Below, piece after piece: positions 15,721-24,261 of a stretch of 64,000 nucleotides of DNA (positions are counted from its first letter, which is position 1; every line of letters starts with the position of its first letter). Under the pieces are notes generated by a model. That model searched no databases. It worked only from the letters and a program-made list of their open reading frames with translations, and was not told where the DNA came from. Source of the DNA: PNNG01 sp964577055 (GTDB lineage: Bacteria > Bacteroidota > Bacteroidia > UBA7662); the NCBI GenBank assembly GCA_964577055.1, contig CAZNWC010000003.1:1-64000 (forward strand). The letters run 5' to 3'. The position numbers and the translations under genes were made by a program.

Positions 15721-16863
15721 ATGTACCTGCACCAACTCAAAAACTGGACAAATTTCACTTGGGACCACGCATTGGTAGGGCCATTATTGGCGTCGTTGCG
15801 TTTTGAGCAAGGGCGTTTATTGGGACGGATGCAGGCCTTGGGATTTGAAATGCAGTTACAAGCCGAATTAGAAGCAGTTGCTCTCGATGCGGTAAAGAGC
15901 TCAGAGATAGAGGGCGAACGGCTGGATGTGGCCCAAGTGCGTTCGTCACTGGCACAGCGCTTAGGACTTCCAACCGCCGGACTGCCACCAAGTAGCAGGC
16001 GGGTAGATGCGGTAGTTGAGCTTTTGCTCGATGCCAGCAAAAACTACGAGCAGGCAGTGACTGAAAGCCGATTGTGTGCTTGGCAAGCCGCCTTGTTTCC
16101 TACTGGATTTAGCGGTCCTTACCAGGTGACTACCGGAGCTTATCGCACCGATGCTGAAGGTCCCATGCAAGTGGTTTCGGGTGCCATGGGCAAGCCGCGG
16201 GTACATTTTGGAGCGCCAGCAGCGCATCGGCTGCCGGCCGAAATGGCTGCTTTTTTAGCTTGGCTCGATGCCCCTTCCTCGCTGGATCCTGTACTCAAAG
16301 CAGGCATAGCGCATTTGTGGTTCCTTACCTTGCATCCATTCGAAGATGGCAATGGGCGCGTAGCCCGTGCCCTGACCGATTTGTTGCTTGCCCGTGCCGA
16401 TGGCCAGCCACAACGTTTTTACAGCCTCTCGGCGCAAATCTGCCTTGAACGCCAGGCGTATTACCGGGCTTTGGAATGGGCGCAAAAGGGCGATACCGAT
16501 ATCACCGACTGGTTGGTTTGGTTTTTAGGATGCTTTGGTCGCTCTTTGGTAGCATCTACCCAAATGCTCGAAAAAGTACTGCAAAAGCACCACTACTGGC
16601 AAACATGGTCAGCCCAAAGCTTGAACACACGACAGTTGAAAATGCTCAATAAAATGTTGGATGGCTTTGAAGGGCATGTAAACACCGCCAAATGGGCCAA
16701 AATAAACCAATGTTCGGCCGATACTGCCCTGCGTGATATCAAGGATTTACTGCAACGTGGTATGTTGACCAAAGCGGCAGCAGGAAGCAGAAGTACCCAT
16801 TATTTGCTTTCGGTTGAAGTTCCGCCTCGGCAAATAGCTGAGGAAAACGGGCCATTTTCCTAA
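15721..16863 (+). CDS. Fic-family protein (DUF4172-Fic-HTH), predicted AMP-transferase
   Basis: A 380-residue Fic protein. The N-terminal DUF4172 region carries the inhibitory motif SSEIEG (60-65, S-x-x-x-E-G), placing it in the class with the inhibitory helix before the Fic core. The complete active-site motif HPFEDGNGR is at 205-213 with His205 as catalytic base, so it should transfer AMP from ATP to a protein. A C-terminal winged-helix segment (MLNKMLDGFEGHVNTAKWAKINQCS..TALRDIKDLLQRGML) would bind DNA. The start immediately follows the last operator half-site; an upstream in-frame ATG would place the operator inside the gene. No toxin-antitoxin partner is adjacent. The target protein is unknown. 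Confidence 0.93.
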   Translation: MYLHQLKNWTNFTWDHALVGPLLASLRFEQGRLLGRMQALGFEMQLQAELEAVALDAVKSSEIEGERLDVAQVRSSLAQRLGLPTAGLPPSSRRVDAVVELLLDASKNYEQAVTESRLCAWQAALFPTGFSGPYQVTTGAYRTDAEGPMQVVSGAMGKPRVHFGAPAAHRLPAEMAAFLAWLDAPSSLDPVLKAGIAHLWFLTLHPFEDGNGRVARALTDLLLARADGQPQRFYSLSAQICLERQAYYRALEWAQKGDTDITDWLVWFLGCFGRSLVASTQMLEKVLQKHHYWQTWSAQSLNTRQLKMLNKMLDGFEGHVNTAKWAKINQCSADTALRDIKDLLQRGMLTKAAAGSRSTHYLLSVEVPPRQIAEENGPFS

Positions 16864-16872
16864 CTTCACCCC

Positions 16873-17874
16873 ATGCCCACTACCAACAGCCTTCGTTCCG
16901 AAATTCGCCTGCAAGCCTGGCTGGTAGGCTTGGGGGTGCTGCTGATGGGCGGCAAATTGCTGGCTTGGCAACTTACCGGCTCGCATGCCATTTTGAGCGA
17001 TGCCGCCGAAAGTTTGGTGAATGTGCTGGCGGGTGGCTTTACCTGGTACAGTTTGGTGCTCAGTGCACGTCCCCGCGACCTCAATCACCCTTACGGCCAC
17101 GGCAAAATTGAGTTTTTGGCTGCGGGTGTTGAAGGGGCCTTGTTGGCGCTGGCAGGTCTGCTGATCGTGGCCAATGCTTCGGTAGGTTTGTTTGAAAATC
17201 ACGAACTCAAGTCACTCGATTGGGGTGTTGGCATTACCGCGGCTGCCGGCGCCATCAATTTTGGCTTGGGCAGCTGGGCACGCCGCCGTGCCTCCGCTAC
17301 GCATTCACTTCCCCTCGAGGCGGGCGGTAAACACCTGCAAGCCGATGGCTACACCACTGCCGGTTTGCTCTTGGGCTTGGGTTTGGTGTGGCTTACCGGC
17401 TGGAACTGGCTCGATGCCCTCGTAGCGCTGCTTTTTGGTTTGTTTTTGTGCTATACCGCCTGGGGCATCTTGCAACCGAGCATGGCAGGCATCATGGACG
17501 AAGCCGATGAACAACTGCTGGGCCGGGTAGCCGAAGTACTGCAGCAAAACCGGCAGACCGACTGGGTTGATTTTCACAACATGCGCATGATCCGCTACGG
17601 GCGCATGTTGCATGTAGATGCGCATCTCACCCTGCCGCGCTACTACAGCGTGGAGCAAGCACATGAGGCCATGGACCGCATCGACAAATTGGTGACCGCT
17701 GAATTTGGCAGACAAATGGAGTTTTTCATCCACGTAGATCCGTGTTTGCCCAGTGGGTGCAGTATATGCGCCAAGGAGGATTGTCCGGTTCGGTCAGCAG
17801 CTTTTGAAGCTTCGTTAGCATGGGAGCTGCCTTTGTTGATGCAGAATAAAAAACATGGACGGCAAAGCAGCTGA
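16873..17874 (+). CDS. Cation diffusion facilitator (CDF) metal exporter with Cys-rich tail
   Basis: A 333-residue inner-membrane CDF transporter with six hydrophobic segments, exporting divalent metal in exchange for protons. Candidate transport-site residues are Asp43 (LSDAAES) and His154/Asp158 (HLQADGY); HPYGHGKIE (72-80) is the CDF loop. A cytoplasmic domain follows. The C-terminus adds a four-Cys cluster, Cys291, Cys296, Cys299 and Cys304, in DPCLPSGCSICAKEDCP, which looks like a metal-binding knuckle not found in the best-known CDFs. TAACTTCA across the fic stop codon, ending 6 nt before the ATG, may be its promoter. Confidence 0.92.
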   Translation: MPTTNSLRSEIRLQAWLVGLGVLLMGGKLLAWQLTGSHAILSDAAESLVNVLAGGFTWYSLVLSARPRDLNHPYGHGKIEFLAAGVEGALLALAGLLIVANASVGLFENHELKSLDWGVGITAAAGAINFGLGSWARRRASATHSLPLEAGGKHLQADGYTTAGLLLGLGLVWLTGWNWLDALVALLFGLFLCYTAWGILQPSMAGIMDEADEQLLGRVAEVLQQNRQTDWVDFHNMRMIRYGRMLHVDAHLTLPRYYSVEQAHEAMDRIDKLVTAEFGRQMEFFIHVDPCLPSGCSICAKEDCPVRSAAFEASLAWELPLLMQNKKHGRQSS

Positions 17875-17889
17875 TTAATAGAATTTGCA

Positions 17890-18438
17890 GTGGTATACCA
17901 GGGAAATGATTTAAATCCATTGTATAAAAAACCCATTTTTTGGGCTTTTCTCGGCTTGATGATGTTAATCGGGACAGTTTATGACTTTGAAAGGACATTT
18001 GAACATGGCCCTCAACATCGGAAGTATTTTGTAATCGTCTATGATTCGTGCTATCTGCCGTCCGACAGCCGAACGGACTTAGAAAAATTTTGGAGTGCCT
18101 TGAGTCGAAAAGGCAACAGCCAGAAGGCTGTACTCGTAATTGTAGCGCAAAATGGCGCCAAGATGGCTTTGGGATCGGCCTGGAAAGCCCATGTGAAAAC
18201 CTTGCAAAACCCTGCGCTCAAGGGAGCCAAATTGAAAATTTTCTTTTCAATCGACGATACAGCCTATCGCTTTCCAGTGAGAATCGAGGTAAATGGTGAG
18301 TTATTAGACGATTTTGAGGATGATTACATCTCGCCTTTTGCCTATCTGGCACTAACCCTTTGGTTTTTCGGTATCGCTGCCAGGCTGCAATGGCGCATTT
18401 GGCGGGAGAGCTTTGCCATTAGGCCCAAAAGAGGCTAA
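17890..18438 (+). CDS. Membrane protein of unknown function (two TM)
   Basis: A 182-residue protein with one hydrophobic segment near the N-terminus (PIFWAFLGLMMLIGTVY), a roughly 110-residue soluble domain (YFVIVYDSCYLPSDSRTDLEKFW to VEVNGELLDDFEDD), and a second near the C-terminus (PFAYLALTLWFFGIAA) followed by a basic tail. The soluble part is therefore outside the cytoplasm if the termini are inside. The start used is GTG; a later ATG (MMLIGTVYDF) is possible. I recognise no family. It lies just downstream of the CDF gene, but codon use and a 15-bp gap say little about a functional link. Confidence 0.6.
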   Translation: MVYQGNDLNPLYKKPIFWAFLGLMMLIGTVYDFERTFEHGPQHRKYFVIVYDSCYLPSDSRTDLEKFWSALSRKGNSQKAVLVIVAQNGAKMALGSAWKAHVKTLQNPALKGAKLKIFFSIDDTAYRFPVRIEVNGELLDDFEDDYISPFAYLALTLWFFGIAARLQWRIWRESFAIRPKRG

Positions 18439-18490
18439 CTACATTACCCATTTTTAATTTCCCGCTTCACGCGCTGTGTAACTGTTTTAA

Positions 18491-18691
18491 TTATTTGGCA
18501 GCCTGCCGATTCTTCAATGTTTTGGTGAATCCGGCACGCAAAAAAACGTACAACAATACCCCGGCTAAACATATTAATTCAAGCCACCACAAGTGGGCTT
18601 GCATGCCAGCGACCAAACCCCCGCCCAAGGCCAAGCCCAAGGCAAAGTGCAACAGGGTATTTTGTGCAGGAGGCGTTTGGGAAGCGCTCAT
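18491..18691 (-). CDS. Small two-helix membrane protein
   Basis: A 66-residue protein with two hydrophobic helices (LLHFALGLALGGGLVAGM and LWWLELICLAGVLLYVFL) and a basic C-terminus (KTLKNRQAAK). The first helix is glycine-rich, suggesting tight packing. Its ATG overlaps the stop of the RidA-like gene (ATGA), so it is translated with it. Function unknown. Confidence 0.7.
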   Translation of the reverse strand: MSASQTPPAQNTLLHFALGLALGGGLVAGMQAHLWWLELICLAGVLLYVFLRAGFTKTLKNRQAAK

Positions 18692-19128
18692 TTGCCTTCA
18701 GGGATTACGGCCATGCACTTTAACTCAATGGCAATGGCGGTAGGCAAAGCACCTACTTCCACCGTGGTGCGGCAAGGTTTCGGATCCATATCGCGGAAAT
18801 ATTCAGCATACACCCGGTTAAAGGTTTTGAAATCACGCTGCATATCGGTGAGGAAAACGGTGATGTCTACCAAATCTTCCATCCGCGCACCACTGGCTTC
18901 CAACACGGCCTTAACGTTGGCCAAAACCTGATGCACCTGTGCTTCGAAGTCGAAGGCTTCGAAATTGCCGTTTTTGTCGAGTTGCAAACCCGGCACTTGT
19001 GGATTGTTGGCGTCGGTACCTGCGGCGCGAGGACCAATGCCCGACAAGAAGAGAAGATTGCCCACACGGCGTGCGTGCGGATAAAGTCCCACCGGATTGG
19101 GGGCACTGCCTGTAGAAATGCTGCTCAT
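18688..19128 (-). CDS. RidA/YjgF-family protein, 2-aminomuconate-deaminase-like
   Basis: A 146-residue RidA-family enzyme. The substrate-site Arg is in CRTTVEVGALP, with the typical trimer-interface pattern VHQVLANVKAVLEASG and ITVFLTDMQRDF. Insertions GPRAAGTDANNPQVPG and PGLQLDKNGNFEAFDFE are characteristic of the branch containing 2-aminomuconate deaminase rather than of generic RidA, which clears 2-aminoacrylate. Together with the ALDH8-type dehydrogenase at 10.6-12.0 kb, it hints at the lower kynurenine/2-aminomuconate route, though the genes are not adjacent and the other enzymes are not here. Confidence 0.85.
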   Translation of the reverse strand: MSSISTGSAPNPVGLYPHARRVGNLLFLSGIGPRAAGTDANNPQVPGLQLDKNGNFEAFDFEAQVHQVLANVKAVLEASGARMEDLVDITVFLTDMQRDFKTFNRVYAEYFRDMDPKPCRTTVEVGALPTAIAIELKCMAVIPEGK

Positions 19129-19166
19129 GTGACAAAGGTCGGATGAAATTACCGGCCTTCAAAGCC

Positions 19167-20168
19167 TCATTGTTGGTTGCTTACAATAGGGGTTTCCTGT
19201 ATGATGATGGGCAGATCACTTGATTTACCGCCCAGCTGCAAGCTGTTGAGCAGGCATTGTGCAGTGGCGGTGCCAATTTTAAAGCCGTCGTGTTGTAAAA
19301 AGTGCATGGATTCATGGAACAAAAAAGGAAGCTTGCCATCGGAAATGCCAATCACCTTGCAGCTTGAGTCCTTTGAGGGGTTGAGCTTGCTCAATGTGGG
19401 CATCACACCTGCCAGCACCTCATCGCTCATGCAAAATATGCCGTCGGGCTGAAATTGTGGCCACAAATTGCGCAGCTGCAAGGCGGCGTCTGCCTGGTCA
19501 AAGGCATGCACACTTTTGAAGGCACCGCCGGTGGGCAGCAATTGCATACACGCGTTTTCAAAGCCTTCGCGTCTTTGGTTGGAAATGCTCATGTGCGGAT
19601 GGCCAAAAATGCCCAGTAACTGGGTGCAGCCTTGAAAAGTCAACCAACTTACGGCCTTTTGAGATGCATTTTTATCGTCGATACCCACAAAGGGAAAGCG
19701 ATTATTGGGCACCGTTTTGTCGAACACCACAATGGAAATGCCCATGTCGGCAGCTTCTTTCAGGTGGTCGAGTTGCTGCGTATCGCGGCACAGCGAAATC
19801 ATGATGCCGCTCAGCCGTAGATTGATGCAAGTTTTGATATTTTCTATTTCCTGCTGCAGGTTTTCGTGCGATTGCAATACCATGAGTTGGTAGCCATGCT
19901 CGCGCACCTTTTGGGTGATCCCTTCAATCACCGACGGGAAAAAGAACATGGTAATTTCGGGAATGATGAGCGCCAAGGTTTTGTTGTCGCTTTGCCGCAA
20001 TTGCGAAGCCATGGCATTGGGATGGTAATGCAAGGCAGCTGCCAATTCGCGTACCTTCTGCTTGAGGGCCTCTCCGATGTCGGGATGGTCGTGCAAAGCC
20101 CGCGAAACGGTGGAGGGACTCACACCCAACAAACGCGACAAATCTTTGATGGTGGTACGTTTTTGCAT
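19167..20168 (-). CDS. LacI-family transcriptional regulator
   Basis: A 333-residue LacI/GalR regulator. The N-terminal helix-turn-helix is TIKDLSRLLGVSPSTVSRAL with the hinge helix MASQLRQSDNKTLALIIP; residues 60-330 form the periplasmic-binding-protein-like sugar domain. The start chosen (MQKRTTIKDL) is the usual position for the family; the frame runs 34 codons further upstream without family likeness. It is divergent from the TonB-receptor operon, with two LacI-type operator sites between them, so it very probably controls that locus in response to its sugar. Confidence 0.93.
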   Translation of the reverse strand: MQKRTTIKDLSRLLGVSPSTVSRALHDHPDIGEALKQKVRELAAALHYHPNAMASQLRQSDNKTLALIIPEITMFFFPSVIEGITQKVREHGYQLMVLQSHENLQQEIENIKTCINLRLSGIMISLCRDTQQLDHLKEAADMGISIVVFDKTVPNNRFPFVGIDDKNASQKAVSWLTFQGCTQLLGIFGHPHMSISNQRREGFENACMQLLPTGGAFKSVHAFDQADAALQLRNLWPQFQPDGIFCMSDEVLAGVMPTLSKLNPSKDSSCKVIGISDGKLPFLFHESMHFLQHDGFKIGTATAQCLLNSLQLGGKSSDLPIIIQETPIVSNQQ

Positions 20169-20310
20169 GCCGTAATCTTCCGCAACAATATCGCAATGTT
20201 TGCGAGAAATTTTGATTTCAGGCTGATCAGAATGTAATCCTTCGCGATAGAATGATTGAATTCGCAACAAAAACCCGCTTTATTGGCAAGATTTTAAGAA
20301 GTTATCCACC

Positions 20311-20334
20311 GCAAACGTTTCCGCAAACGATTGC
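20311..20334. promoter_or_regulatory. Tandem LacI-type operators
   Basis: GCAAACGTTTCC (20311-20322) and GCAAACGATTGC (20323-20334): two near-palindromes centred on CG, as for LacI/CcpA-family sites, abutting with centres 12 bp apart, about one helical turn. They lie between the regulator gene and the TonB receptor, roughly 48 bp upstream of its promoter element. Confidence 0.7.
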
Positions 20335-20381
20335 GTAAACGGGCTCATTGCGACATCCCTTTTTTTAGCAATACCGCCTGA

Positions 20382-20389
20382 TACATTTG
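20382..20389 (+). promoter_or_regulatory. Promoter element of the disaccharide operon
   Basis: TACATTTG, a TAnnTTTG match, 27 nt before the TonB-receptor start. Confidence 0.5.
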
Positions 20390-20416
20390 GAGCACTAAAA
20401 CCTAAAATTTGTTTGT

Positions 20417-23041
20417 ATGAAAATGTTTACTTTTCTCAAAAGCATGGTCCTGCTGCTCCTTCCGGCAGTTGTGTGGGGCCAAGGCTCCATCAAAGGAAAG
20501 CTGTCGGATGAATCTGGCGCACCTTTGATGTATGCCACCGTACAAATTGAAGGCACTTCTCGTGGTGCGGTTGCCGACATTGACGGCCGATACGAGATTG
20601 CCGATGTGCCAGCAGGCACTTACAACCTCAAAGCCTCGCAAATTGGATACGAGGCTGCCAATCAATCTGTCACTGTCAAAGGGGCTGTTGTGGAGGTTGA
20701 CTTTACCCTCAAGCGCGACGTGCTCAGCCTCAAGGATGTGGTGGTAACGGGTGTGACCAACAAGGTGTCGAAGCTCGAAAGCAGCGTATCGATGACCACC
20801 ATCAACACGGCCACCATCACCAACCAAAATCCGAGCAACACCGCTGAATTGTTCCGTACCATTCCCGGTGTGCGTTCCGAAGCCTCGGCGGGTGAAGGCA
20901 ACACCAACATTGCTGTGCGTGGTGTACCCATCTCATCGGGTGGTTCAAAATACCTGCAATTGCAAGAAGATGGTTTGCCCATTTTGCAGTTTGGCGACAT
21001 TGCCTTTGCTACGGCCGATATCTTTTTGCGCGCCGATCAAACCATTCAGCGCATTGAAGCCATCCGCGGTGGTTCGGCCTCTACCATGGCCACCAATTCA
21101 CCTGCAGGTATCATCAACCTCATCAGCAAAAATGGTGGTGTTGCCGGCGGTAGTGTGATGACTTCTTACGGCTTGAATTTCGATCAGTTCCGTACCGACT
21201 TCGAGTATGGCGCTCCGCTCAACGAAAGCGTGAGCTTCCACATGGGTGGCTTTGTTCGCCAGGGAGAAGGCATGCGTACAACAGGTTTTGATGCCAACCA
21301 AGGCGGACAATTCAAGGCGAACCTCACCAAGCGCTTCAACAGTGGCTATGCAAGGGTGTATCTCAAATACCTCAACGACCGCACCCCGGCTTACATGCCC
21401 ATGCCCATGCAAGTGAGCGGCACAGCAGCCAATCCGGTTTGGGAATCTGTGGCTGGCTTCGACGCCCGTCGTGGTGCCTTACAGTCGCCCTTCCTTACCA
21501 ACAACCTCGGTACGGGCGTGGCTGGCGATTTGCGCACCAGCAACCTCATGCACGGTATGAACCCACAGTCGACTTCTATTGGATCTGAATTCGTAACCGA
21601 AATCGGCGAGGGCTGGAGCCTCGAAAATCGCACCCGCATGTCGTTCAACAGCGGCCGCTTTGTGTCACCTTTTCCCGCGCAGTTTGGCAATCCAGCTTCC
21701 ATTGCCGAGAGCATTGCAGGTGCAGGTGCTACCTTGCGTTATGCCGATGGCAGTGCTTTTGGAACCGGCAATGCGGGCAACAACCTGCTCATGCGCATGC
21801 ATTTATTTGATACCGAACTCAACAATTTCAATTTGTTCGTGAACGACTTCAAGCTCAAGAAGAATGTAAAAGGTGTTGACCTTACCTTGGGCTATTTCCG
21901 CTCACAGCAGAACATTGATATGTCGTGGTTGTGGAATTCTTACCTCATGGATGTAAACGGCAATGGTGCCCGCATGGTCAATGTGTTTGACTCTACCGGC
22001 GCAGCATTCAGCACCAATGGCTTGTATGCCTATGGCACTCCAGCTTGGGGCAATTTGCACCGTTCGTACAACACCCAGCACAATACCTCTTCGCCCTATG
22101 TTTCGGCGAGCTGGGTGATGGCAGATCGTTTGTTTGCCGATGTTTCGGCGCGTTACGACATGGGCAGCGTGTATGGTTCATTTGCTGGCGGCGCCAACCG
22201 TGCTGCCGACGTGAACAACGATGGTACCGTGAGCCCTTGGGAGCAATCGGTAGCCTATATCGACCATGAAAACCGCACGCCCGTAGCTTATGAGTATGCC
22301 TATTTGTCGTATTCAGCAGGTTTGAACTACAAACTCAATGAGCAAGCAGCCGTGTTTGGCCGTTACAGCCGCGGTGGCTCGGCCAAAGCCGACCGTATTT
22401 TGTTCCAAAATCTGCCTTACACAGGCGGAGTGGAACTGAATGCGGTAGATATGATCGACCAAGCTGAATTGGGTTACAAAGCCAATTTCAAGAATTTCGC
22501 CTTGTTCGCCACTGCTTTTTACGCAGCTACCACCGAAGCAGGTGGATTTGAACTCACCACCCAACGCATCATCGACAACAACTACCGCGCCTTTGGTCTC
22601 GAATTGGAAGGTGCTGCCCAATTTGGCAAATTGGATGTGCGCGCAGGTGCTACCTTCACCAATGCTGAAATCAGTGGTGGTGCCGATACCGCCAACTGGG
22701 GCAATATGCCACGCCGCCAGCCTGGTGTGATGTACTTTATAGCTCCCAACTACCACGTAATGAAGAACCTGCACCTGGGTGCCACCATCATTGGCCAGTC
22801 GCGTGCATTTACCCAAGACAACAATGTGCTTGTGATGCCTGGCTACGCCTTTGTAAACGGTTATGTACGTTACCAATTGAATGGCAATATTTCGGTAGCT
22901 TTGAATGGCAACAACATCTTCAATGCTTTGGGCATTACCGAAGCTGAAGAAGGCGGCATTACCGACAACCAAGTGAACCTCGTGCGTGCCCGTCCGATTA
23001 CCGGTCGCACCATCGGTTTCTCGGTAGCCTACCGCTTCTAA
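20417..23041 (+). CDS. TonB-dependent outer-membrane receptor (sugar locus)
   Basis: An 874-residue outer-membrane transporter: signal peptide (about 1-21, ending VVWG), CarboxypepD_reg-like domain (GSIKGKLSDESGAPLMYATV), plug (about 110-230, with NTAELFRTIPGVRSEASAGEGNTNIAVRG) and a 22-strand barrel ending GRTIGFSVAYRF with terminal Phe. The plug and barrel are closer to FecA-type receptors than to SusC, and no SusD partner follows. As first gene of the operon with the hydrolase, kinase and transporter, it probably brings the disaccharide across the outer membrane. The sugar is inferred from its neighbours. Confidence 0.92.
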   Translation: MKMFTFLKSMVLLLLPAVVWGQGSIKGKLSDESGAPLMYATVQIEGTSRGAVADIDGRYEIADVPAGTYNLKASQIGYEAANQSVTVKGAVVEVDFTLKRDVLSLKDVVVTGVTNKVSKLESSVSMTTINTATITNQNPSNTAELFRTIPGVRSEASAGEGNTNIAVRGVPISSGGSKYLQLQEDGLPILQFGDIAFATADIFLRADQTIQRIEAIRGGSASTMATNSPAGIINLISKNGGVAGGSVMTSYGLNFDQFRTDFEYGAPLNESVSFHMGGFVRQGEGMRTTGFDANQGGQFKANLTKRFNSGYARVYLKYLNDRTPAYMPMPMQVSGTAANPVWESVAGFDARRGALQSPFLTNNLGTGVAGDLRTSNLMHGMNPQSTSIGSEFVTEIGEGWSLENRTRMSFNSGRFVSPFPAQFGNPASIAESIAGAGATLRYADGSAFGTGNAGNNLLMRMHLFDTELNNFNLFVNDFKLKKNVKGVDLTLGYFRSQQNIDMSWLWNSYLMDVNGNGARMVNVFDSTGAAFSTNGLYAYGTPAWGNLHRSYNTQHNTSSPYVSASWVMADRLFADVSARYDMGSVYGSFAGGANRAADVNNDGTVSPWEQSVAYIDHENRTPVAYEYAYLSYSAGLNYKLNEQAAVFGRYSRGGSAKADRILFQNLPYTGGVELNAVDMIDQAELGYKANFKNFALFATAFYAATTEAGGFELTTQRIIDNNYRAFGLELEGAAQFGKLDVRAGATFTNAEISGGADTANWGNMPRRQPGVMYFIAPNYHVMKNLHLGATIIGQSRAFTQDNNVLVMPGYAFVNGYVRYQLNGNISVALNGNNIFNALGITEAEEGGITDNQVNLVRARPITGRTIGFSVAYRF

Positions 23042-23061
23042 TCATTCACAAGAATCACCAC

Positions 23062-24261
23062 ATGAACCCCCACACCGCTTTGTGGATAGCACGTGCCGAA
23101 CGTAGTTTGGCACGTGCTTTTGTGCCTGAAGGCATCCTTGCCTCGGAACAAGCCGTTGACAATTACCAACGGGTGTGGGCGCGTGATGGCATCATGGCCG
23201 GGGTTTATGGCTTGCTGGCGGGCGACGAAGCCCTGGTAGAACAATTGCGGCTGACCTTGCTCACCTTGGCGAGGAAGCAAGCAGCCAATGGACAAATACC
23301 CTCGAGCGTAGGTTTAGGAAACCAAAAAACGGTGAGTTACGGCACCCTTGCCGGCCGGGTAGATGCCACTTTGTGGTGGCTTATTGGCGCTGCCTTGTTG
23401 GTGAAACACCGAAACGACACACATTTCGCCAAACATGTTGCTCCAACTATTGGGAAACTTTTACCTCTTATAAAGGCATGGGAATTCAACCAAGCCGATT
23501 TGCTGTACACCCCTTTGGGCGGCAATTGGGCCGATGAATATGTTACCCATGGGCATACCCTGTATGACAATGCCTTGCGGGTGTGGGCCATGCGTTTGGT
23601 TGCAAACGTTTGGCCCGACTTGTTAACCGCCGAGGAGGTTCAGCACGTTTCGCAAAAAGTAACGGCAACCTTCAATCCCCTACCAAGCGACCTCAGGTAC
23701 CATCCCGAAGCGTTTGAACGCCTCAATAAGCCGCTGCCCCCTTATTGTTTCGCAGCTTGCGGTCCGCAAGGATATGATGCCCGATGGGATGCCATGGGCA
23801 ATGCTTTTGCCTTGTTGTGCGGCATCAACCAAAATGCGGAAGGGGTAGCAGCCCAGGTTGCCTGGTTTTTGGCTGAGCATCCAGCACGGCTCATTCCTGC
23901 TTTTTGGCCGGTCATTCACCCAGGTGATCCCGACTGGCCATTGTTGGCTGGGCAGTATACCCACCGATTCAAAAACCACCCCCATCACTTTCACAATGGC
24001 GGAAGCTGGCCCATTGCCACGGGATGGCTGGCGTTGGGTTTGGCCAGGCATGGTTACCAAAAGCTGGCTGAACAGCTACGCGAACAATTTGCTGGTTTGC
24101 TTGAGGGGCACGACAACGCTGCTGCCTTTGCCGAATACTATGCTGGTGATACGGGTGAACCGGGGGGCGTTGCCCCGCTGAGCTACAGCGCTACCGGCTT
24201 GCTGCTCATGGGCTATGCAGCTGCACCCAATTCTGAAACCCTCAAAGTATTTTTCCAATGA
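23062..24261 (+). CDS. Cytoplasmic glycoside hydrolase, GH100 (neutral invertase)-like
   Basis: A 399-residue (alpha/alpha)6-barrel-type hydrolase without a signal peptide. NYQRVWARDGIMAG, followed by GRVDATLWWLIGAA and GNWADEYVTHGHTLYDNAL, recalls the catalytic Asp/Glu blocks of alkaline/neutral invertases (GH100) and, less well, amylo-1,6-glucosidases. Being cytoplasmic, it would cut a disaccharide imported intact by the MFS protein of the same operon. Sucrose is the best guess; another glucoside cannot be excluded. The gene is 20 bp from the receptor and overlaps the kinase by 4 nt. Confidence 0.8.
   Translation: MNPHTALWIARAERSLARAFVPEGILASEQAVDNYQRVWARDGIMAGVYGLLAGDEALVEQLRLTLLTLARKQAANGQIPSSVGLGNQKTVSYGTLAGRVDATLWWLIGAALLVKHRNDTHFAKHVAPTIGKLLPLIKAWEFNQADLLYTPLGGNWADEYVTHGHTLYDNALRVWAMRLVANVWPDLLTAEEVQHVSQKVTATFNPLPSDLRYHPEAFERLNKPLPPYCFAACGPQGYDARWDAMGNAFALLCGINQNAEGVAAQVAWFLAEHPARLIPAFWPVIHPGDPDWPLLAGQYTHRFKNHPHHFHNGGSWPIATGWLALGLARHGYQKLAEQLREQFAGLLEGHDNAAAFAEYYAGDTGEPGGVAPLSYSATGLLLMGYAAAPNSETLKVFFQ

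Noticed and set aside
20417..23041. SusC of a polysaccharide utilisation locus
   Set aside because: No SusD follows, the length is below usual SusC, and the neighbouring hydrolase is cytoplasmic.
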